From: GCA-2716945 sp964342835
GTDB taxonomy: Bacteria > Pseudomonadota > Gammaproteobacteria > GCA-002705445 > GCA-002716945
DNA length: 7,499 nucleotides
Assembly: GCA_964342835.1 (NCBI GenBank)
Contig: CAYFGJ010000053.1
Coordinates: 1-7,499, forward strand
Reading direction: 5' to 3'
In this document: positions 1 through 5,517 of the stretch, in pieces
Position numbering within the stretch: position 1 is the first letter of the stretch
How the letters are laid out: the number at the start of each line of letters is the position of its first letter
The notes under the pieces: model-generated
The model's input: only the letters and a program-made list of their open reading frames with translations
The model's database searches: none
What the model was told of the DNA's origin: nothing
Translations under genes and position numbers: made by a program

Positions 1-330
1 AATAATATCAGTAACGTCTATTTTTAAGTTTAATAATTGATTACTAAATTTATCTACAATCACTTTAGCAATAAATTCTGTGGTTGTAAGAATACTTTTA
101 AAATCATCAATTTCATCTAAATTCTGATAATTATATATAGATATAACATCTTGAAGTATTTTAGTTGCTTTATCGATATCAATAACAACATTTTTATTAT
201 TTAGTTTTGAACTAGTAATGATTAGATCAATTACATAAGTTGCGCCATGTAAATTTTGAGCTTTACCAAAGTATTCATCTTTAAGGCTATGAGCTACAAA
301 TAAATAATCTCTTACTTTTACTTCAAACAT
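1..330 (-). CDS. divergent 6-pyruvoyl-tetrahydropterin synthase-like protein (3' end missing)
   Basis: Reading leftward from an ATG at 330-328, 110 codons stay open to the window edge, so the C-terminus is missing. The protein has the PTPS/QueD (T-fold) layout: an early His in 'AHSL' (H14), the 'LHGATY' segment (residues 27-32), a beta strand ending 'VVIDID' (48-53), 'YNYQNLDE' (66-73) where canonical enzymes have LDHxxLN, and 'TTTEF' (82-86) matching the PTxEN box. The canonical zinc site uses one His plus an HxH pair. Here the second His of the pair is Ala30, no Cys stands at the usual catalytic position before it, and the Asp-His pair is Asn67-Tyr68. I recall this HGATY form from a recurrent proteobacterial subfamily, so it looks like conserved divergence rather than decay. 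It starts 1 nt after the dehydrogenase stop, implying co-transcription. Its reaction is unknown, and a true PTPS or QueD activity is doubtful. Confidence 0.8.
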   Translation of the reverse strand, partial: MFEVKVRDYLFVAHSLKDEYFGKAQNLHGATYVIDLIITSSKLNNKNVVIDIDKATKILQDVISIYNYQNLDEIDDFKSILTTTEFIAKVIVDKFSNQLLNLKIDVTDII

Positions 331-331
331 A

Positions 332-1309
332 CTATTTATTATAATTTACAACTTTACAAAAAAAATTTTTATTTTTAATATTTTTAAAAAAATCTGGTAA
401 TTTTTTAAATTTAATTTCATTTTTATCTATCAGTGCATCTAATTTTTTATCATTTAGCAACCTTATGGCTAAATCTCTTCTAGTTTTATTTGTCCAAAAC
501 TTAATCCTATTTTTTGATATCTTTGAAACTTGAGAAAAGATAATATTCAATCTTTTTGATAAATAGTATTCACCAAATTTAATTGTTGACTGAGAAGTAC
601 CATACCAGCTTAAAATACAAATTGTTGCTTCATTCTCAGATATTCTACCTATTTCTTTAAACAGTTTTGAATCTCCTGTACATTCGTATATATAGTTTGC
701 ACGAATATTTTTATTAAAAGTTGTAAAGAAGCTGATATTGAAAAAATCAGCAATCTTTTTCTTTTTTTTGTCCTTATCAATTAGGATCACATCAAGTCCA
801 ATTATTGATTTTAAAATATATGCCATTAATAAACCTACTATGCCAGCACCAATGATTACACACTTGTCTCCTACAGATGGTAATGTATCCCATAATGCAT
901 TAATTGCTGTTTCTAGATTTGCTGTTAATAAACATCTTTTTAAAGGTATTTCTCTTGGAATAATAGAAATTTCATTCTCAGCTATTGTAAAAAGATTTTG
1001 ATGGGGATATAAAGTAAAAACATTTTTCCCTTTATACTTCGGAGACCCTTTTATAACTTTACCAACATTTAAATATCCATATTTAATTTCTTCTCCAAAA
1101 TTCCCGACTTGATGTGGGCATTTCATCATATTTTTTTCACTTTTTGGCACTTTTCCAGAATACACAATATATTCCGTACCAAAACTAATACCAGTGTATA
1201 TAGTTTGAATTAGGACCTCATTATTTTTAGGAGGATCAATTTGTTCAGTTTTAATATAACTTCTATTTTTTTTATTAATCCAAAATGATTCAACATTCAA
1301 TAAATCCAT
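332..1309 (-). CDS. zinc-less MDR-family dehydrogenase/reductase
   Basis: A 325-residue protein with medium-chain dehydrogenase/reductase architecture: an N-terminal GroES-like half (about 1-130) and a Rossmann half with the nucleotide-binding loop 'IGAGIVG' (153-159), followed by an acidic residue after the next strand (D178), which suggests NAD(H). In zinc alcohol dehydrogenases the first half carries GxCGTDxH; here it reads 'GISFGTE' (40-46), so the catalytic zinc Cys is absent, as is the four-Cys structural zinc loop. Other blocks are 'YGYLNVG' (77-83), 'NLETAINALWD' (131-141), 'LSWYG' (233-237) and 'SQV' (259-261). I recall these blocks from proteins encoded beside the HGATY-type PTPS-like gene. 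The ATG at 1309 is the first in frame, with no clear Shine-Dalgarno. It is the promoter-proximal gene of the leftward pair. The substrate is unknown. Confidence 0.85.
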   Translation of the reverse strand: MDLLNVESFWINKKNRSYIKTEQIDPPKNNEVLIQTIYTGISFGTEYIVYSGKVPKSEKNMMKCPHQVGNFGEEIKYGYLNVGKVIKGSPKYKGKNVFTLYPHQNLFTIAENEISIIPREIPLKRCLLTANLETAINALWDTLPSVGDKCVIIGAGIVGLLMAYILKSIIGLDVILIDKDKKKKKIADFFNISFFTTFNKNIRANYIYECTGDSKLFKEIGRISENEATICILSWYGTSQSTIKFGEYYLSKRLNIIFSQVSKISKNRIKFWTNKTRRDLAIRLLNDKKLDALIDKNEIKFKKLPDFFKNIKNKNFFCKVVNYNK

Positions 1310-1344
1310 ACCAATATATCCATGTTAATTATATTATATCTTGT
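1310..1344. promoter_or_regulatory. short divergent intergenic region, putative back-to-back promoters
   Basis: These 35 nt separate the starts of the leftward dehydrogenase and the rightward CDP-alcohol phosphatidyltransferase. They are the only non-coding gap between opposed starts, so at least one promoter must lie here or in the flanking coding ends. A perfect TATAAT reads on the minus strand at 1338-1333, placed to give a leader of roughly 17 nt before the ATG at 1309. On the plus strand, TATATT at 1330-1335 would put transcription start almost at the ATG at 1345, giving a near-leaderless mRNA. No good -35 box sits at 17 nt from either. TATAAT-like hexamers are common by chance in such AT-rich DNA, so the placement is tentative. 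Confidence 0.35.
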
Positions 1345-2058
1345 ATGAAAAAGATTTTATTTCAAGCAATATTTTTAGGTTATTTATATCTAAATCTTAT
1401 AACATTTATATTGCTCTATAATACAAAATATATGAACATATTATTGGTTAATACTCTAATATATTTTTTAATTTCGATAATTATATTTTTGTTTTTTCTA
1501 AAACTAAAAGAACATACTTTGTCATATGGTTCAATAATAACCTTTTCCAGAACAATAATTAATATAGTTATATTATCGGTAGCTATTTTTTTTGACAACT
1601 TAATATCTTCAGCCAATTTGATTATAGTTCTATCATTAATATCATTAACTTTAGATGGCGTTGATGGTTATATGGCAAAATTATTTAACCAATCATCAAA
1701 GTTTGGAGAATTATTTGATATGGAGTCAGATACTTTGCTAATGTTTATCTTATGTTTATCACTATATTTAAATTTTAATAGTAATATATATATTCTACTC
1801 ATACCGGTTTATAGATATATTTTTATTATAATGCAAAAAAAGATTATCTGGTGTAGGAATAATTTGCCTGATAGTTTGAGACGAAAATTTATTTGTGTTG
1901 CTGTAACACTTATATTAATTGCTTCTCATATAACAATATTTAATGAAAAAATTGTAGCTTATATGATAAATTTCAGTATTTTTCTAATTACATTTTCATT
2001 TTCTAAAGATATAATTTGGTTATATCAAAAAAATATGGTGAAAAGATATGAATATTAA
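1345..2058 (+). CDS. CDP-alcohol phosphatidyltransferase family membrane protein
   Basis: With the start at 1345 ('MKKILFQ') the protein has 237 residues and is strongly hydrophobic, with several predicted membrane helices, as in this integral-membrane family. The family signature DxxDGxxAR...GxxxDxxxD is present at residues 104-129: D104, D107 and G108, A111, G121, D125, D129. These Asp residues bind the metal and the CDP-alcohol. The usual Arg after the Ala is Lys112. Family members transfer a phospho-alcohol group from a CDP-alcohol onto a second alcohol such as glycerol-3-phosphate, inositol or serine; the acceptor here cannot be read from sequence. An upstream in-frame ATG at 1285 would overlap the divergent dehydrogenase gene by 25 nt and add a polar N-terminus, so I prefer 1345. 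The gene overlaps the next one by 11 nt and heads a four-gene rightward operon. It is probably not the housekeeping PgsA or PssA, but this is not certain. Confidence 0.85.
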   Translation: MKKILFQAIFLGYLYLNLITFILLYNTKYMNILLVNTLIYFLISIIIFLFFLKLKEHTLSYGSIITFSRTIINIVILSVAIFFDNLISSANLIIVLSLISLTLDGVDGYMAKLFNQSSKFGELFDMESDTLLMFILCLSLYLNFNSNIYILLIPVYRYIFIIMQKKIIWCRNNLPDSLRRKFICVAVTLILIASHITIFNEKIVAYMINFSIFLITFSFSKDIIWLYQKNMVKRYEY

Positions 2059-2635
2059 AAATATATTGCTTATATGTCTCTTAATATTTTCAAGCAATAT
2101 TTATAGTAAAGAATATCAATATGAAATTGATCAAAGTCATTTTGCTCTTGGTTTTTTAGTGGAACATGCTGGTTATGCTAAGACATTGGGTATGTTTAGA
2201 GAAATTTCTGGCTCTTTTATTCATGATGAGGTTAATAGTGTAGTAAAAGATATTAAAATAATAGTTAAAACTTCAAGCGTTTATACAAATCATGAAAAAA
2301 GAGATTCACATCTCAGAAGTCCAGATTTTCTCAACTCAGATAAATTTCCTGAAATGATATTTACTGCTTCAAAAGTAAAAATTAAAAATAAAAATGCTGT
2401 CATAGATGGGAATTTAACTTTATTGGGTATTACAAAACCATTACAATTAACAGCAACTATTAACAAAATTGCAGAATATCCTTTTAGAAGCGGATTAACA
2501 AAACCGATTGTTATGGGAGTTTCTGCTCGTGGAAGTTTTAACCGTTCTGATTTTAATATGATATATGCGATTAAAAAAAATTTAGTTGGTGATACTATAG
2601 ATTTAATAATAGAGTTTGAGGCTAGAAGAAATTAA
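2048..2635 (+). CDS. exported YceI-family lipid-binding protein
   Basis: A 195-residue protein with a clear Sec signal peptide: Lys4, a hydrophobic core at about 6-14, and likely cleavage after 'NIYS' (17-20). There is no acceptable lipobox, so it should be soluble and periplasmic. The mature part matches the YceI lipocalin-like beta barrel along its length: 'YEIDQSHFALGF' (25-36), 'HEKRDSHLRSPDFLNSDKFP' (82-101), 'GNLTLLGITKPLQL' (121-134) and the closing 'GDTIDLIIEFEA' (181-192). Structurally known family members bind long polyprenoid or quinone-like chains in the barrel. The ATG lies inside the last codons of the phosphatidyltransferase gene with a weak GGTG-type ribosome site about 8 nt upstream, implying translational coupling. 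Being paired with a membrane lipid-head-group transferase suggests a lipid or isoprenoid ligand, which is inference. Confidence 0.9.
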   Translation: MNIKNILLICLLIFSSNIYSKEYQYEIDQSHFALGFLVEHAGYAKTLGMFREISGSFIHDEVNSVVKDIKIIVKTSSVYTNHEKRDSHLRSPDFLNSDKFPEMIFTASKVKIKNKNAVIDGNLTLLGITKPLQLTATINKIAEYPFRSGLTKPIVMGVSARGSFNRSDFNMIYAIKKNLVGDTIDLIIEFEARRN

Positions 2636-2638
2636 TTG
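2636..2638 (+). other. TTG start codon abutting the preceding TAA stop
   Basis: The yceI stop TAA at 2633-2635 is followed at once by TTG, giving TAATTG, with no spacer. The purine-rich AGAAGAA at 2624-2630 could serve as a weak ribosome-binding site. Translation is probably by re-initiation of ribosomes finishing yceI. An ATT at 2645 or a start at the ATG of codon 44 would be the alternatives, and the latter would delete the N-terminal helices of the methyltransferase. Confidence 0.65.
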
Positions 2639-3304
2639 AGCAATAAGATTAATCAAATTAATTTTCAAGACTTAAGAGAATATATTGATCGTGTAGGCTA
2701 TAACGAATCTGCTGTACTTAAAGAATTAAGATTAGAAACAAAGAAAATAAGTGATTTATCTATTATGCAAGTTGGTGCAATGCAAGGTTCTCTTTTAAAT
2801 TTTTTATGTAAAATTGGTAATTTTAGAAAATGCATAGAAGTAGGTGTCTTTACTGGTTATAGTTCAATTTGTATAGCATCTGGTATAGCTGATGATGGGA
2901 TTTTATATGCACTTGATAATAGTGAAGAATACACTGATATTGCGAAAAAATATTGGGAGAAAGCAAAAGTTAATCATAAAATTAAATTACTGCTTGATGA
3001 TGGTATTAAGTCATTTAAAAAATTATTAAATCAAAAAAAAGAAAATTCATTTGATTTTGTTTTTATTGATGCAGATAAATCAAATTATAAAGATTATTAT
3101 GAACTATCTTTGAAATTAATTAAAACAGGTGGTTTAATTGCTATAGATAATACTATATGGAAAGGAAGGGTTTTTAATGATGATGATAGATCAAGTGGGA
3201 CTAGTTCTATAAGAAAACTAAATGACTTTATCAAAGAAGATAATAGGGTTGATCACTGTTTATTAACTATTTATGATGGAATGACATTATGCATAAAAAA
3301 ATAG
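2636..3304 (+). CDS. class I SAM-dependent O-methyltransferase (COMT/CCoAOMT-like, TrmR candidate)
   Basis: A 222-residue protein of the cation-dependent O-methyltransferase family (COG4122-like). It shows the SAM-binding loop 'EVGVFTGYS' (68-76), an acidic residue at D94 for the SAM ribose, 'FIDADK' (143-148) and 'DNTIWKG' (171-177). D145, D171 and N172 are the expected metal ligands and K148 the catalytic Lys, by comparison with catechol O-methyltransferase. Length is typical. The start is TTG directly after the yceI TAA. No ATG occurs before codon 44, and the residues in between match the family's N-terminal helices, so TTG is the best choice. The 3' end overlaps the trhO-like gene by 16 nt. 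Relatives methylate catechols, but Bacillus TrmR in this superfamily methylates 5-hydroxyuridine-34 of tRNA. The neighbour makes that option attractive, although sequence alone does not prove it. Confidence 0.9.
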   Translation: MSNKINQINFQDLREYIDRVGYNESAVLKELRLETKKISDLSIMQVGAMQGSLLNFLCKIGNFRKCIEVGVFTGYSSICIASGIADDGILYALDNSEEYTDIAKKYWEKAKVNHKIKLLLDDGIKSFKKLLNQKKENSFDFVFIDADKSNYKDYYELSLKLIKTGGLIAIDNTIWKGRVFNDDDRSSGTSSIRKLNDFIKEDNRVDHCLLTIYDGMTLCIKK

Positions 3305-3993
3305 AAAATAATATTGTTGTAAACTTTTACATTTTTTCAAAAATGTCTGATTTGCCATATCTTAAAAATTCTATGCACAAAATATTGTTAGATAACAATG
3401 TTAAAGGAACTGTTCTAATATCAGTAGAAGGAATCAATGCAAATTTGTGTGGTGCTGATAATAAACTAATGAACAGCATAAAAGACATAAAAAAATTAAT
3501 TAAAATAGATTCTATTCATGTCAATAAACAACCTACAAATATAAAAGCTTTCAAACGTCTTAAAGTAAAGATTAAAAAAGAAATAATAAAAGCTGGTTTT
3601 ATAATCAATAAAAATAATGTAGATAAATTTAAATCATTGAACCCACACGAATGGCAAAAAACTTTAAATGATAATGTGCTTGTATTAGATATAAGAAATA
3701 AATTTGAATATTCACTAGGTTCTTTCAAGAATGCAAAAAATTTAGATTTGCTTAATTTTAGTGATTTGAATAATAGAGAGAAATTATTATCTACTTTTGA
3801 TAAAAAAAAGCAAGTTGCGATATTTTGTACTGGTGGTATTAGATGCGAAAAAGCTGCAATTGTCCTTGATAAAGCTGGATTTAAAAATATTGTTAAATTA
3901 CAAGGAGGTATAATTAACTATCTAAATTCTGATATTAAAAATTCAAAATGGTCTGGAGAGTGTTTTGTCTTTGATGATAGAATAACAATTTAA
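3289..3993 (+). CDS. trhO: tRNA uridine(34) hydroxylase TrhO (YceA/UPF0176 rhodanese), short form
   Basis: A 234-residue protein with the TrhO two-part fold. The N-terminal ferredoxin-like region carries 'GTVLISVEGINANLCG' (40-55) and 'FKRLKVKIKKEI' (88-99). The rhodanese domain carries 'VLDIRNKFEYSLGSF' (132-146), the active-site loop 'CTGGIRCEK' (180-188) with Cys180 and Cys186, 'LQGGIINYL' (204-212) and the terminal 'WSGECFVFDDRI' (221-232). In E. coli, TrhO hydroxylates U34 of tRNAs in an oxygen-dependent reaction, giving 5-hydroxyuridine, the precursor of 5-methoxy- and 5-oxyacetyl-uridine. E. coli TrhO is about 350 residues; this one stops just after the FVFDxR block and lacks the Cys-rich C-terminal extension, as shorter bacterial homologues do. 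It starts 16 nt inside the methyltransferase gene and ends overlapping the ccm operon by 4 nt. Confidence 0.88.
   Translation: MHKKIENNIVVNFYIFSKMSDLPYLKNSMHKILLDNNVKGTVLISVEGINANLCGADNKLMNSIKDIKKLIKIDSIHVNKQPTNIKAFKRLKVKIKKEIIKAGFIINKNNVDKFKSLNPHEWQKTLNDNVLVLDIRNKFEYSLGSFKNAKNLDLLNFSDLNNREKLLSTFDKKKQVAIFCTGGIRCEKAAIVLDKAGFKNIVKLQGGIINYLNSDIKNSKWSGECFVFDDRITI
3990..3993. other. tail-to-tail stop overlap of two operons (TTAA)
   Basis: The palindrome TTAA at 3990-3993 carries the TAA of the rightward trhO gene (3991-3993) and, on the other strand, the TAA of the leftward ccmI gene (3992-3990). There is no intergenic space and I see no hairpin followed by a T-run at the junction. Transcription of each operon must therefore end inside, or run antisense through, the other's coding region. 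Confidence 0.85.
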
Positions 3994-4619
3994 TTATTAG
4001 TTTGTTGAAGAATATGATTCAACACTTTCTCATATTTCTTTTTATCTATAACATCAGGATGTTTTATAATATCTCTTATAGTTGAAATTGCTACTTGAGA
4101 TTTATTGACACGAATAGCAAAATCTAATTTATCTAAGTAAAAATTAATATTTTTTCCATTATCTAATTCAATTAATTTTGAAAATGCAATTTGAATCTTT
4201 TCTTGATTATTTTTTTCACTCAACAATGTTAATACAGAGATATAATTTAACCAAGTTTCTTTTTCATTTGGATTAATTGATATAGCTTGTTCGTAAGCAA
4301 TAACAGATTTTCTGTATCCTTCAATTAAAGAATAAGATTTTGCCAACATAACCCATCCTTCATAATTATTTGGATTTATTGAAAGTTTTTTCTCTAAATT
4401 AGGTATATTTTGTCTAATTTTTAAGATTTTATTTCTTATGTCTTCATGTTTAACTAAAATATTTCTATATTGATCTATATCTTGAATTGAAGATGTTGTA
4501 AAAAATAAAAATAACACTAAGAATATTAATAATATTGATAAAAGATATTTTTTACTTAAATTAAGATAAATAATATATATATATGTAGTTAGGGTTATAA
4601 ATATAATAAAATAAATCAT
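3990..4619 (-). CDS. ccmI: CcmI/CycH-like TPR protein of cytochrome c maturation
   Basis: A 209-residue membrane-anchored protein. Two N-terminal hydrophobic segments (about 2-19 and 25-41) are followed by a polar, helix-rich region and tetratricopeptide repeats: a clear one at about 84-117 ('EGWVMLAKSYSLIEGY' then 'AYEQAISINPN') and a weaker one at about 120-153. This matches CcmI, which holds apocytochrome c through its periplasmic TPR domain and hands it to the CcmF-CcmH ligation complex. It is well short of classical CcmI (about 400 residues), having few TPRs. Its ATG overlaps the ccmH stop as ATGA, so it is the last gene of the leftward operon. The assignment rests on topology, the TPR pattern and position rather than on diagnostic residues. 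Confidence 0.78.
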   Translation of the reverse strand: MIYFIIFITLTTYIYIIYLNLSKKYLLSILLIFLVLFLFFTTSSIQDIDQYRNILVKHEDIRNKILKIRQNIPNLEKKLSINPNNYEGWVMLAKSYSLIEGYRKSVIAYEQAISINPNEKETWLNYISVLTLLSEKNNQEKIQIAFSKLIELDNGKNINFYLDKLDFAIRVNKSQVAISTIRDIIKHPDVIDKKKYEKVLNHILQQTNN

Positions 4620-5005
4620 TTTTTTAAATAAAGATTTCTAAATAAAATATATGACAATACAAGCAAAAATATTAAAGGCCCTAACCACAAAATAATATTT
4701 TGACTAGAGAATGGAGGTTTATACAAAATATAACTACTATATCTTTCTATTAAAAAAATTTTTATTTCTGTCTCAGTTTTGCCTTCCATAACCATCTTCT
4801 TAATTTTATTTTTAAGATCTATTGCCAAAGGTGCTTCTGATTCAGCTAGGTTCTGATTTTGACAAACCATACATCTTGTCTCTGATATGATTTGTTTATA
4901 TAAATTTTCTTTCTCGAAATTATATTTACCTTCTCCTATAGCATTCATAGAAAATAGAAAATTATATATAAATATAAATAATAAAAAAAAATTAATTTTC
5001 TTCAT
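4616..5005 (-). CDS. ccmH: CcmH/CycL cytochrome c maturation thiol-redox protein
   Basis: A 129-residue protein with a signal peptide (hydrophobic core about 5-20), the hallmark 'RCMVCQNQ' (44-51, the LRCxxCQNQ motif with Cys45 and Cys48), a three-helix domain with 'SEAPLAIDLKNKI' (56-68), 'YSSYILYKPPF' (89-99) and a C-terminal membrane anchor (about 103-123) followed by basic residues. It acts in the periplasm, where the Cys pair reduces or exchanges with the CXXCH thiols of apocytochrome c before heme ligation and is itself reduced by CcmG. The length fits single-domain CcmH; the TPR half that is fused to it in E. coli is a separate gene (ccmI) here. A GAGAG-type ribosome site lies about 6 nt before the ATG at 5005. 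The start overlaps ccmG by 14 nt and the stop overlaps ccmI. Confidence 0.93.
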   Translation of the reverse strand: MKKINFFLLFIFIYNFLFSMNAIGEGKYNFEKENLYKQIISETRCMVCQNQNLAESEAPLAIDLKNKIKKMVMEGKTETEIKIFLIERYSSYILYKPPFSSQNIILWLGPLIFLLVLSYILFRNLYLKK

Positions 5006-5516
5006 TGATTCTCTCTATCATTGGAAGTAATTCTTTATAGTAAACTTCCTCAGACAAAGCTCCAATATATTTTTGTCTTATAATTCCTTTTTTATCAATT
5101 AAGAAAGTTTCTGGAACTCCGTATACCCCTAAATTCATAGCATATTCACCCAAATCATCATATAAAATAATTTGATATGGATTGCCATGAATATTTAGCC
5201 ATCCATTAGCATCATTTTTTAAATCTTTATAGTTTAATCCGTATATATTAATAAAATTTTTTTTACTTAAATCTGATATATATTTGTGTTCTTTTAAACA
5301 TTCAATACACCAACTAGCCCAAACATTTATGATCGAAACTTTTCCGTAGATAATATCCTGATTGATAATTTTTCCCGTATTTAATTCCTCTAACTCGAAA
5401 GAAGGTATTTGTTTGCCTATTAAAGGAGAACGAACAATTTTAGGATTATTATAAATACCAAAAGTTAATATAATAAAAATAACTATAAAAATGATTATAG
5501 GGAAAGATATTCTCAT
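4992..5516 (-). CDS. ccmG: CcmG/DsbE periplasmic thioredoxin-like protein
   Basis: A 174-residue membrane-anchored thioredoxin. The N-terminal helix (about 5-22) is uncleaved or an anchor, and the rest is periplasmic. The active site is 'NVWASWCIECLKEH' (64-77) with Cys70 and Cys73. Two further family marks are the 'LGVYGVPETFLID' block (129-141) with cis-Pro135 and the 'GxPF' equivalent near 'PSFEL' (38-42). CcmG keeps CcmH or the apocytochrome cysteines reduced using electrons from CcdA or DsbD. The CXXC pair is Ile-Glu, whereas many homologues have Pro or Ser before the second Cys, which could shift the redox potential. The gene begins 1 nt after the ccmF stop. An AGGA lies about 13 nt upstream, farther than usual for a ribosome site. 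Confidence 0.93.
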   Translation of the reverse strand: MRISFPIIIFIVIFIILTFGIYNNPKIVRSPLIGKQIPSFELEELNTGKIINQDIIYGKVSIINVWASWCIECLKEHKYISDLSKKNFINIYGLNYKDLKNDANGWLNIHGNPYQIILYDDLGEYAMNLGVYGVPETFLIDKKGIIRQKYIGALSEEVYYKELLPMIERINEEN

Positions 5517-5517
5517 T

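Noticed and set aside
757..775. Long T-run (A-run in the coding strand) in the dehydrogenase as a programmed frameshift or slippage site
   Set aside because: The reading frame is intact through it and encodes a plausible Lys-rich surface loop; such runs are common in this AT-rich DNA.
738..1001. Plus-strand open frame of 87 codons inside the dehydrogenase gene
   Set aside because: It is antisense to well-conserved blocks of the dehydrogenase (including the nucleotide-binding loop), has no family resemblance, and is an expected by-product of AT-rich coding sequence.
1285..1344. Upstream in-frame ATG extending the CDP-alcohol phosphatidyltransferase by 20 residues
   Set aside because: It would overlap the divergent dehydrogenase coding start by 25 nt and cover the only possible promoter gap. 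The added residues are polar and not family-like, while the ATG at 1345 gives a natural MKK-hydrophobic start.
1416..1616. Minus-strand open frame of 66 codons opposite the phosphatidyltransferase
   Set aside because: It is antisense to a membrane-helix coding region, with no ribosome site or recognisable motif.
2048..2107. YceI protein as a lipoprotein because of Cys10 in the signal peptide
   Set aside because: The residues before Cys10 (LLI) do not match the lipobox, and the Cys lies in the middle of the hydrophobic core; normal signal-peptidase I cleavage near residue 20 fits better.
3516..3728. Minus-strand open frame of 70 codons opposite trhO
   Set aside because: It is antisense to the conserved TrhO core and its translation looks like chance sequence.
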